From positions 1 to 14,926 of the forward strand of contig JAJYGS010000018.1 of NCBI GenBank assembly GCA_021785055.1: DNA of 14,926 nt, read 5' to 3'. This stretch comes from Nitrospirota bacterium. GTDB lineage: Bacteria > Nitrospirota > JACRHJ01. Position 1 is the first letter of the stretch; each line of letters opens with the position of its first letter. Shown here in pieces: positions 6,884 to 14,115 of this stretch. The notes below the pieces were generated by a model. The model ran no database searches. It saw only the letters and a list, made by a program, of their open reading frames with translations, and was not told the DNA's origin. Made by a program: the position numbers and the translations under genes.

Positions 6884-9800
6884 ATGCTGAATAAGGAAGG
6901 TCTTCGGAGGCTCTCCTCTCTGTGCGGCATAAACACTGAATACCGGGACATCCGGGGGAACACCCGCCGCGTGCATAACTGGCGCAGGAAGCTCTCGGCG
7001 GACATCGACCGGCTGAAAGGCTCGAAGTTCGCGGCAAGGCTCGCGTCCATGCTCAGGGAGGAGCGCGGGATAAAGTCGGCGGATAAGGCCGCAAAGCTCG
7101 AAGGTCTCGCGGCGGAAATCCCGCGCGCGACATACAGGCTCCAGTGGGGCGCCGGCTTTACGTTCGCCCAGGCCGCAGGGATTGTGCCCTACCTGAACGA
7201 ACTGGGTATAAGCCACTGCTACAGCTCTCCGTATTTTCGGACAAGGAAGGGGAGCATGCACGGCTACGACATCATAGACCACAGCTCCCTGAACCCGGAG
7301 ATAGGCTCATGGGAGGAATACGGGCGTTTCGTGGGGGAATTGAAAAGACACGGAATGGGCCAGGTAATGGACCTGGTGCCGAACCACATGGCCGTGATGG
7401 GAGACGACAACGTCTGGTGGCTCGACGTCCTCGAAAACGGCCAGGCATCGGTCTACGCGGGGTTTTTCGACATAGACTGGCAGCCGGCGAACGCCGTGCT
7501 CCGGGGCAAGATACATATCCCGGTGCTTGAAGACCAGTATGGAAACGTCCTGGAAAAGGGAGAGTTCAAGCTGGTTTTCTACGCCGGGACGGGGGAACTT
7601 TCCGTCTGCTACCGCAATAACCGCTTCCCGATAGACCCCATGCAATACCCCGCCGTCCTGGGATGCAGGACGGACCTGCTGGAAGGCGCGCTTGGCCCGG
7701 ACAACCCGCTCCTGGCCGAGTTTCAGAGCCTGATAACGTCCTTCGGTCACCTGCCGCCGCAGAGTGAGAAGAACCCGGCCCGCCTGCTGGAGAGGAACCG
7801 CGACAAGGAGATATGTAAAAAACAGCTTGCCGGAATCTATTCGTCTTCGAGCGAGATAGCGTCCTTCATCGACGGAAACGTCCGGGAGTTCCAGGGAACG
7901 CCTTCGAGTCCGGAGAGTTTCGCTCCGCTTCACGAGCTGCTCGAAAAACAGGCCTACCGGCTCGCATACTGGAGGGTCGCGTCCGACGAGATAAACTACC
8001 GCAGGTTCTTCGACATAAACGAGCTGGCGGGGCTAAGGGCGGAAAACCCGCAGGTATTCGAACGCACGCACGAGCTGGCGATAAGGCTCATAGCGGAAGG
8101 GAAGGTGCAGGGACTGAGGGTAGACCACCCGGACGGCCTCCAGAACCCTGTTGAATATTTCCGGAGGCTACAGGCAAAGATAGCGGAGGCGAAGTCCGCG
8201 GCGGCGGGAGAGCCTGAGCTTGCCAAGGCCCTGCTTGAAGAGAGCGGCGGAAAACCTCTTTATGTCGTGGCGGAGAAGATACTGGCCGGGCACGAGCGCC
8301 TGCCGGAGGACTGGCCGGTGCACGGCACGACGGGCTACGATTTTGCACGCATAGCCGACGGGATATTCGTCAACCAGGACGCCGCGAGAAGGTTCGACAG
8401 AACGTACTCAAGGTTCATAGGGCATAACATGGACTGGGAGATGCTCGCCTACGACCGCAGGAAGCTGATTATGAAGGTGGCCCTCGCGTCGGAGCTTAAC
8501 GTCCTTGCCGGCATGCTCTCCCACATAGCGGACTCCGACATCCACACGCGCGACTTTACCCTGAACAGCCTGAGGGACGCCATAAAGGAGACCGTAGCGT
8601 GCTTCCCCGTATACCGCACATACATAAGCGGCGCGGAGATAACGCCGGAGGACGGAAGGCACGTGGACTGGGCCGTCAACCTCGCAAGGAACAGGACGAG
8701 GACGGCGGACGTCAGCGTCTTCGGGTTCCTCCGGGAAGTCATGCTTTCCGGGCGCGCGAATGAGACGACGGAGTCCCTGAAGCCGGAGGCGCAGTTCGTA
8801 ATGAAGTTCCAGCAGTTCACAAGCCCCGTCACGGCCAAGGGCCTGGAGGACACGGCCTTTTACATATACAACCGCCTCGTCTCGTTAAACGAGGTAGGCG
8901 GAGACCCGTCGCGCTTCGGCATATCCGTCCAGGCGTTTCATCACGCCAATATCGAAAGGGGAAGGCGTTTTCCGCATTCCATGCTTTCCACCTCCACGCA
9001 CGACAGCAAGCGTAGCGCGGACGTCCGGATGCGCCTCATGGCGCTGACCGAGTTCCCCGGCGAGTGGCGTGAGAGGGTCCTCAAGTGGAGCCGGTTCAAC
9101 GAGAAAGGGAAAAGGAAGGTGGACGGAAAGTTCGCTCCGGGCAGGAACGACGAGTACATGTTTTATCAGACGCTCGTGGGAGCCTGGCCCGCCGGTGGAC
9201 CGGCGGCGGATGAGGCCGGTTGGCCGGCTTTCGAGGAAAGGATAAGCGCCTATATGATAAAGGCGGCGCGCGAGGCGAAGGTGCGCATGAGCTGGATAAA
9301 CCCGAACCCGGAATACGAACGGGCGCTGGCGGAGTTCGTGCGCTACTGCCTGGACAATCAGAGGAAGAACATGTTCCTCGAGGACTTCGTGCCGTTCCAG
9401 AGGAAGATTTCCAGGCTGGGGATGTACAACAGCCTGTCGCAGACGCTCCTGAAACTTGCTTCGCCCGGCGTCCCGGACATATACCAGGGAGACGAGATAT
9501 GGAACTACAGCCTCGTGGATCCGGACAACAGAAGGCCCGTGGACTACGCCGCCAGGATGACCATGCTCGGCGACATGAAGAGGGTTTTCGGCGAGCCGGG
9601 CAACACGATGGCTGCGCTTGCCGGGATGATGTCGAACATGGAGGACGGCAGGATAAAGATGTATGTCATCTGGAAAACGCTTTCCCTGAGGCGGGAGAGA
9701 GAGAGGCTCTTCAATTACGGGGATTACCGGAAGCTGAACGCCGAAGGCCCGCGCTCGGCGCACGTATGCGCATTCGCAAGGGCCGGCAGACCGGCCTCGG

Positions 9801-10078
9801 ACGACAGGCCCGAAGCCGGTTCACTGGCCGTTGTTATAGCGCCGAGGCTGTATGGTGCGCTTACGGAAATCCACGAGCCGGCAGACCGGCCTCCGGCTCC
9901 TGTCGGCGCTTCCGCCTGGGCCGGGACGGCCGTCGAGGCGCCTGCGGATACGGCAAAGGAATACAGAAATATTTTCACCGGCGAAACGGCGGAGACGTTC
10001 GAGCGGGACGGCAAGTCATGGATAGCCCTCGACGACGCGCTCGGAGATTTCCCCGTCGCGCTGCTGACAGCGGATTGA
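6884..10078 (+). CDS. treY: Malto-oligosyltrehalose synthase (TreY, GH13) with a MalQ-like N-terminal extension
   Basis: TreY converts the reducing end of maltodextrins to an alpha,alpha-1,1 linkage, making the substrate of TreZ. The catalytic part begins near residue 80 (PRATYRLQWGAGFTF), where most family members start. Visible motifs are MDLVPNHMAV, the nucleophile Asp414 in GLRVDHPDGL, the acid/base Glu464 in YVVAEKIL, and Asp707 in STSTHDSKRSADVR. At 1064 residues it is longer than the usual roughly 700-950. The first 79 residues resemble the small N-terminal module of 4-alpha-glucanotransferase MalQ (Leu-x3-Gly-Ile-x3-Tyr-x4-Gly pattern). Extra loops near residues 770-783 and in the last 110 residues coincide with GCCGG palindromes. 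The start at 6884 has CGGAGG upstream and follows treZ by 12 bases, so the two are co-transcribed and probably work as a pair on glycogen-derived chains. Confidence 0.95.
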   Translation: MLNKEGLRRLSSLCGINTEYRDIRGNTRRVHNWRRKLSADIDRLKGSKFAARLASMLREERGIKSADKAAKLEGLAAEIPRATYRLQWGAGFTFAQAAGIVPYLNELGISHCYSSPYFRTRKGSMHGYDIIDHSSLNPEIGSWEEYGRFVGELKRHGMGQVMDLVPNHMAVMGDDNVWWLDVLENGQASVYAGFFDIDWQPANAVLRGKIHIPVLEDQYGNVLEKGEFKLVFYAGTGELSVCYRNNRFPIDPMQYPAVLGCRTDLLEGALGPDNPLLAEFQSLITSFGHLPPQSEKNPARLLERNRDKEICKKQLAGIYSSSSEIASFIDGNVREFQGTPSSPESFAPLHELLEKQAYRLAYWRVASDEINYRRFFDINELAGLRAENPQVFERTHELAIRLIAEGKVQGLRVDHPDGLQNPVEYFRRLQAKIAEAKSAAAGEPELAKALLEESGGKPLYVVAEKILAGHERLPEDWPVHGTTGYDFARIADGIFVNQDAARRFDRTYSRFIGHNMDWEMLAYDRRKLIMKVALASELNVLAGMLSHIADSDIHTRDFTLNSLRDAIKETVACFPVYRTYISGAEITPEDGRHVDWAVNLARNRTRTADVSVFGFLREVMLSGRANETTESLKPEAQFVMKFQQFTSPVTAKGLEDTAFYIYNRLVSLNEVGGDPSRFGISVQAFHHANIERGRRFPHSMLSTSTHDSKRSADVRMRLMALTEFPGEWRERVLKWSRFNEKGKRKVDGKFAPGRNDEYMFYQTLVGAWPAGGPAADEAGWPAFEERISAYMIKAAREAKVRMSWINPNPEYERALAEFVRYCLDNQRKNMFLEDFVPFQRKISRLGMYNSLSQTLLKLASPGVPDIYQGDEIWNYSLVDPDNRRPVDYAARMTMLGDMKRVFGEPGNTMAALAGMMSNMEDGRIKMYVIWKTLSLRRERERLFNYGDYRKLNAEGPRSAHVCAFARAGRPASDDRPEAGSLAVVIAPRLYGALTEIHEPADRPPAPVGASAWAGTAVEAPADTAKEYRNIFTGETAETFERDGKSWIALDDALGDFPVALLTAD
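9191..9204. repeat. Dispersed palindrome GCCGGTGGACCGGC inside treY
   Basis: The 5+4+5 arms are exact. It is in treY phase 0 and encodes AGGPA right after the conserved YQTLVGAWP, at the edge of what looks like a short extra loop. A second copy lies 10 bases downstream. Confidence 0.5.
9215..9228. repeat. Dispersed palindrome GCCGGTTGGCCGGC inside treY
   Basis: The arms are exact but the centre is more divergent. It encodes AGWPA and, with the copy at 9191, brackets the residues ADE before the conserved FEERISAYMIKAAREAK. Confidence 0.45.
9782..9795. repeat. Dispersed palindrome GCCGGCAGACCGGC inside treY
   Basis: This copy is the reverse orientation of the TreZ copy (GCCGGTCTGCCGGC). With the next three bases it is identical over 17 bases to the copy at 9877, but it is read in phase 0 (AGRPAS). 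An imperfect relative (GCCGGTTCACTGGC) lies at 9815-9828. Confidence 0.55.
9877..9890. repeat. Dispersed palindrome GCCGGCAGACCGGC inside treY, different reading phase
   Basis: It shares 17 bases with the copy at 9782, but treY reads it in another phase (EPADRPP instead of AGRPAS). The shared signal is therefore at the DNA level and not a repeated peptide. Confidence 0.55.
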
Positions 10079-10173
10079 CCTCGCCCCCGGAGCCTCCGGC
10101 GGAAGCGAAGAAAATTGGCTATAATAAAATGGAGGTGAGTGAAAAATATTCCATGCAATAAGAGGCAAAGATT

Positions 10174-10833
10174 ATGGCATTCGCCGTAAAAGACTGCGCG
10201 CTGGCCGCAATCGCAACGGGCGTGCGGGCGCATAACCTCCGGGAGCTAAGGGACAACCTGCTGACGGTCCATCCGGGGAGCGTCTATTACCATTTCTGGG
10301 GAGGACTCCTAAGGCCCGCTTTCGAGAGCCGCGAGTACATGAACGACTTCGCGAACTGGTCATGGAAGGCGCACGGGCTTCACGACGAGGCGCTTGCGGA
10401 GAGGTTTTCCGTTATCGACCCGACGGATTTCGCGGACCTTGAGGATTTGAGGCAGGAGCTTGTGGAGGTGGCCTCCGAGAGGCTTGAGGAGAGCGAGAAA
10501 CTCCGTCTCCTGCACGCGGACAGGCCCTTCATGTTCATACGCTCGCAGGTGGTGATATTCGACACATACGTAACGTTCGAACATCCATCGCAGCTTCCGA
10601 CTACGGCGCCCATGATGACCCCGTCGTCTTTTTTCTTCCATTTCGTGGACGCGCGCAGGAGGACGAAAGACCGCATTGACGACTTCCGCGAGTGGCTGAT
10701 GGAATACGGGGACGAGTTCAGGCCGCTCATCGACCGGCTTGCGAGCCTCGATCCGTATTTCGTCACGCTGACGGAACTGAAGGAGAAGATAGTGAAAATA
10801 TTCACGGGCTATTTTGCGGGGGAGACGGTATGA
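10174..10833 (+). CDS. DUF5752-like protein linked to TreT
   Basis: This 219-residue soluble protein has no signal peptide or membrane segment. From memory it matches the DUF5752 family, which I know next to trehalose-type glycosyltransferases. I could not run a search. Features seen are an N-terminal FAVKDCALAAIATGVRAHNL stretch, a conserved-looking VHPGSVYYHFWGGLLRP segment (about residues 32-48), an Asp-Pro-Thr-Asp-Phe motif near 81-85, an acidic helical part (about 86-112), and a helical C-terminus. No catalytic motif of a known enzyme class is apparent. The ATG at 10174 is preceded by AGAGG eight bases upstream and by an in-frame stop at 10159-10161. The stop overlaps the treT start by four bases (ATGA), indicating translational coupling and probably a joint function with TreT as partner or regulator. 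That role is inference. Confidence 0.8.
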   Translation: MAFAVKDCALAAIATGVRAHNLRELRDNLLTVHPGSVYYHFWGGLLRPAFESREYMNDFANWSWKAHGLHDEALAERFSVIDPTDFADLEDLRQELVEVASERLEESEKLRLLHADRPFMFIRSQVVIFDTYVTFEHPSQLPTTAPMMTPSSFFFHFVDARRRTKDRIDDFREWLMEYGDEFRPLIDRLASLDPYFVTLTELKEKIVKIFTGYFAGETV

Positions 10834-12071
10834 GCGGGCTGCTTGAGGCATACGCGAAGGCGGCGGGCGAGGACACCATATCCCACCTGCGCCAGCTCTC
10901 TTCCACGCTTAACGGGATGAAGGTCGTGCACGTGAACTCCACGCGCGAGGGCGGCGGCGTCGCGGAAATACTCTGCCGTCTCATCCCGCTCCAGCAGGAG
11001 CTCGGCTTCGATTCCCGGTGGGAGGTAATCACCGGCGACAAGGAATTCTACCAGTGCACGAAGGGCTTTCATAACGCGCTCCAGGGAAACCCGGTCATTG
11101 TCCCGGAGAGGCTCCTTAAGGAATTCGAGAAGACGAACCGCGAGAACGCGGAGAGGATGAGAGACGCGCTGGAGGATGCGGACGCGGTTTTCATACACGA
11201 CCCGCAGCCGGCCCCCCTGATAAAATACTTCCCGAACCGCAAGGGGAAATGGATTTGGCGGTGCCACATAGATGCGTCCCAGCCGTACCGCCCCGTATGG
11301 AACTACCTCCGGAAGTTCGTTGCGCAGTACGACACGAGCGTGTTCTCCCTGGCCGAGTTCTCGCAGTCGCTCCCGCACCCGCAGTATATCATCCCGCCTT
11401 CCATAGACCCGCTCTCCGAGAAGAACATGGACCTCCCGGAAGACGAGGTGAACCGCGTGGCGGAGACGTTCGGACTCGACCGTTCGCGCCCGCTCATCGT
11501 GCAGATATCGCGCTTCGACAGGTTCAAGGACCCGATAGGCGTGATACGCGCGTACCGCCTTGCGAAGAAGTTCGCGCCCGGACTTCAGCTCGTCCTTGCG
11601 GGCGGCGGCGCCACGGACGACCCGGAAGGCGGGGCCGTGCTCGGCGAGGCGCAGGAGGCCGCGGGCGGCGACGACGACGCGCACGTCCTGCTCCTGCCGG
11701 CGGACGCGCACAGGACGATAAACGCCCTCCAGCGCGCCGCCGACATAGTGGTGCAGAAATCCATCCGCGAGGGTTTCGGCCTGACCGTGACGGAGGGCCT
11801 CTGGAAAGGCAAGCCGGTCATAGGCGGGAATACCGGGGGCATAAGGATACAGGTCATAGACCACCACACGGGCTTCCTCGTAAGCACGCCCGAAGGGGCG
11901 GCGCTCCGCATCCGGCACCTCCTCTTAAACAGGGAAAAGCGGGAGGAGATGGGCAGGAAGGCGAGGGAATACGTGCGGCAGAATTACCTTCTTACGAGAC
12001 AGCTCCGCGAGCATCTCACGCTGATTGCGGGGCTTCATCACGGATCGGAAGACAGGATAGGGATGGGATGA
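10830..12071 (+). CDS. treT: Trehalose synthase TreT (GT4-type glycosyltransferase)
   Basis: TreT makes trehalose in one step from an NDP-glucose and glucose (reversible in characterised members), in the cytoplasm. The 413-residue length is typical. It is a GT-B fold with an N-terminal Rossmann domain (GMKVVHVNSTREGGGVAEIL, about residues 29-48, including the glycine-rich acceptor loop). The C-terminal donor domain has VQISRFDRFKDP (about 224-235), LVLAGGG (254-260) and the EX7E motif EGFGLTVTE (Glu314 and Glu322). The start at 10830 is within the upstream stop codon and has GGGGAG six bases before it; longer in-frame starts lie inside the DUF5752 gene and are rejected. Homologous GT4 trehalose or trehalose-phosphorylase-like enzymes are alternatives, but the motif set and neighbours favour TreT. 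It is the last gene of the block, and its stop is only 7 bases from the zwf stop. Confidence 0.88.
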   Translation: MSGLLEAYAKAAGEDTISHLRQLSSTLNGMKVVHVNSTREGGGVAEILCRLIPLQQELGFDSRWEVITGDKEFYQCTKGFHNALQGNPVIVPERLLKEFEKTNRENAERMRDALEDADAVFIHDPQPAPLIKYFPNRKGKWIWRCHIDASQPYRPVWNYLRKFVAQYDTSVFSLAEFSQSLPHPQYIIPPSIDPLSEKNMDLPEDEVNRVAETFGLDRSRPLIVQISRFDRFKDPIGVIRAYRLAKKFAPGLQLVLAGGGATDDPEGGAVLGEAQEAAGGDDDAHVLLLPADAHRTINALQRAADIVVQKSIREGFGLTVTEGLWKGKPVIGGNTGGIRIQVIDHHTGFLVSTPEGAALRIRHLLLNREKREEMGRKAREYVRQNYLLTRQLREHLTLIAGLHHGSEDRIGMG

Positions 12072-12078
12072 CCGGGCG

Positions 12079-13668
12079 CTACAGCGCGCGCCACTGCCGC
12101 CCGTCCCGAAGCATCAGCTCCTCCGCCTCCGCAGGCCCGTCCGAACCTGCGGCATAGTTCGGGAATTTGAAACCGTCCTTCATGCACTCCAGTCTCTCTA
12201 TGACCGGCGATAGAAGTCCCCAGGTCAGCTCCTCGATCTCGCCGCTCACGAAGAGCATCTGGTCGCCCGTCATGCAGTCCAGCAGCACCCGTTCGTATGC
12301 GTCGAGCAGGAAGACCTTCTCGTATCTGAAGTCCATCAGGACGGGCCTGAGGCACGCGCGGGAGTCCGGCATCTTCGTCTGGAACTGAAGGCTTATTCCC
12401 TCGTCCGGCTGCACCCTGAGGACAAGCAGGTTCGGGTCTATATTGTTAGGTAAAAAGTTGGAGAACATCAGGTGCGGCACGGCACGGAACCTTATCGCGA
12501 TCTCCGCCTTCGCCGCCCCGAGCCTCTTGCCGGAGCGCATGTAGAACGGCACTCCGCTCCAGCGCCAGTTGTCTATGAAAAGTTTCATAGCCGCATATGT
12601 CGGCGCAGTCGAATTTTTATTCACGCCCGGCTCGTCCCGGTAGGATGCGACGTCCGCCCCGTTTATCCTGCCCGCGCCGTACTGTCCAAGGACTACGTGC
12701 TCGCCTAATCTGTCAAGCGGCATCGGCCTGACGGACCTCAGAACCTTCACCTTCTCTTCCCGCACGCGCTCGGACACGAATACCGCGGGCGGCTCCATCG
12801 CCGTCAGGGAGAGGAGCTGAAGCATGTGGTTCTGGAACATGTCGCGGAGTACGCCTGCGCTTTCGTAATAACCGGCCCGGTGCTCCACGCCCAGCGTCTC
12901 GGAGATTGTAATCTCGACGTGGTCTATGTATCTCCTGTTCCAGAGCGGCTCGAAGATGGAGTTTGCAAACCGGAACATGAGTATGTTCTGGACGTTCTCC
13001 TTGGCCAAGTAGTGGTCCATGCGGAAGGTCTGGGATTCGGCAAACGACGCGCCTATCACGCCGTTCAAGTGCCTTGAGGACTCGACGTCGGAGCCGAAGG
13101 GTTTTTCCACGACGACGCGCGAATAGCCGTTCTCCTCGGAGGACAGCCCCGCGCCGCCAAGCTGCCGTATCACGGTCTCGTAGACGGCGGGCGGCAGGGC
13201 CATGTAGAATATCCGGTTCGAGCGGGTCCCGAATTTTTCTTCGAGCGGTTTCAGGCGCGCCGGGAGGGAAACGAAAAAATCCGGAGAATTGAAATCCGCG
13301 CTTGCATAGAAGAGCCTTCCGGAAAACTTCAGCCACAAGTCCGAAGAAAAGGTTTCCGGGAATGCGGCCCTTACGGCTTCTTCCATAACCGCGCGGAACC
13401 CGGCGTCGTCCGTCTCTATCCGGTCGGCGCCGAATATGAAGAACCCGTCCGGGAGATGTCCCGCGGCAAAGCAGCGGTAAAGCGACGGTATGAGTTTTCT
13501 CTTCGAGAGGTCTCCGCACGCGCCGAAGATGATTATCCCGCAGGGGCCGGGCCTCTCTATACCGCAGAAATCGGGCCTCGGCCCCGTAATGCATTCCGCA
13601 TGGCGGTCTACCGGCGACCGCTCGACCGGTTTCAGGGGCGACGGGGGCGGTGTTGAGTTGGATGTCAT
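12079..13668 (-). CDS. zwf: Glucose-6-phosphate 1-dehydrogenase (Zwf)
   Basis: Zwf oxidises glucose 6-phosphate to 6-phosphogluconolactone with NAD(P)+, the entry step of the oxidative pentose phosphate pathway. The 529-residue protein has the nucleotide-binding motif FGACGDLSKRKLIPSLY (48-64), Glu-Lys-Pro at 188-190, the substrate motif RMDHYLAKE (216-224), and the catalytic His281 in DMFQNHMLQ. The C-terminus has the usual YAAGSDGPAEAEELMLRDG pattern. The start at 13668 has GGAGAAG upstream and overlaps the rpiB stop by four bases (ATGA), so translation is coupled. Before the Rossmann motif it has about 40 extra residues, Pro-rich and including a copy of the GCCGG-type palindrome (SPVDRH). 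It is last in the gnd-rpiB-zwf operon. Confidence 0.96.
   Translation of the reverse strand: MTSNSTPPPSPLKPVERSPVDRHAECITGPRPDFCGIERPGPCGIIIFGACGDLSKRKLIPSLYRCFAAGHLPDGFFIFGADRIETDDAGFRAVMEEAVRAAFPETFSSDLWLKFSGRLFYASADFNSPDFFVSLPARLKPLEEKFGTRSNRIFYMALPPAVYETVIRQLGGAGLSSEENGYSRVVVEKPFGSDVESSRHLNGVIGASFAESQTFRMDHYLAKENVQNILMFRFANSIFEPLWNRRYIDHVEITISETLGVEHRAGYYESAGVLRDMFQNHMLQLLSLTAMEPPAVFVSERVREEKVKVLRSVRPMPLDRLGEHVVLGQYGAGRINGADVASYRDEPGVNKNSTAPTYAAMKLFIDNWRWSGVPFYMRSGKRLGAAKAEIAIRFRAVPHLMFSNFLPNNIDPNLLVLRVQPDEGISLQFQTKMPDSRACLRPVLMDFRYEKVFLLDAYERVLLDCMTGDQMLFVSGEIEELTWGLLSPVIERLECMKDGFKFPNYAAGSDGPAEAEELMLRDGRQWRAL
13602..13615. repeat. Degenerate copy of the palindrome in the zwf leader (GGCGGTCTACCGGC)
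   Basis: It differs from the intergenic copy GCCGGTCTACCGGC by one base. It lies in the non-conserved N-terminal extension of Zwf, next to a further GACCGG-rich stretch. Confidence 0.35.
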
Positions 13669-14111
13669 TTCTTCTCCAGCCGCGCTATCTTGGAAAGTCT
13701 CCTGACGAAGCGCTCCTCAGCCTTGAAGCGCGCTTTAAGGAAAATATCGACAAGGTCCCTGGCGAGGCTGTATCCGACGACGCTTCCGCCCAGGCAGATT
13801 ATGTTCATGTCGTCGTCCTCCACTCCCTGCCTTGCGGAGAACGCATCGACGACAAGCGCCGCCCGCGCTCCGGGGATTTTGTTCGCCGCGACCGACGCGC
13901 CGACTCCGCTTGCGCACACGGCTATCCCGCGCTCGCACCCGCCGGAAGCCACGGCCCTCGCGAGCGGGACGACATAGTCGGGGTAGTCGTCGTCCGGGTC
14001 CGGTTCGCAGGCCCCGAAGTCCTTCACTTCATGCCCGGACTCTTCGAGATGCGCCTTGAGCCGGTCCTTCAGTTCCCGTCCGCCGTGGTCAGCCGCAAGA
14101 CCGATTTTCAT
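13665..14111 (-). CDS. rpiB: RpiB/LacA/LacB-family sugar-phosphate isomerase
   Basis: This is probably ribose-5-phosphate isomerase B, interconverting ribulose 5-phosphate and ribose 5-phosphate after Gnd. The 148-residue length is typical. It begins MKIGLAADHGG and has Cys66 in VCASGVGASVAANKIPGARAAL, matching the catalytic Cys66 of E. coli RpiB. The position aligned with E. coli His99 (family RQHND) is not His here but Asp, in GVEDDDMNII. The C-terminal GGRH arginine/histidine cluster is replaced by AEERFVRR. It therefore belongs to a divergent subgroup whose substrate may differ. The start at 14111 is 4 bases after the gnd stop, and its own stop overlaps the zwf start, so the three genes form a tight operon. 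Confidence 0.85.
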   Translation of the reverse strand: MKIGLAADHGGRELKDRLKAHLEESGHEVKDFGACEPDPDDDYPDYVVPLARAVASGGCERGIAVCASGVGASVAANKIPGARAALVVDAFSARQGVEDDDMNIICLGGSVVGYSLARDLVDIFLKARFKAEERFVRRLSKIARLEKK

Positions 14112-14115
14112 TTTC

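Noticed and set aside
10087..10099. Hairpin CCGGA-GCC-TCCGG after treY as a terminator
   Set aside because: It has only five pairs and no T run follows, so it is unlikely to separate treY from the downstream genes.
10809..11918. 369-codon minus-strand open frame opposite treT
   Set aside because: It is antisense to the conserved GT4 motifs of treT and has low-complexity composition. It is a by-product of GC-rich codon use.
12129..12152. Inverted repeat CCGCAGG/CCTGCGG near the 3' end of zwf as a terminator
   Set aside because: It lies within the conserved C-terminal coding sequence of Zwf, is followed by no T run, and is more than 45 bases before the stop codon.
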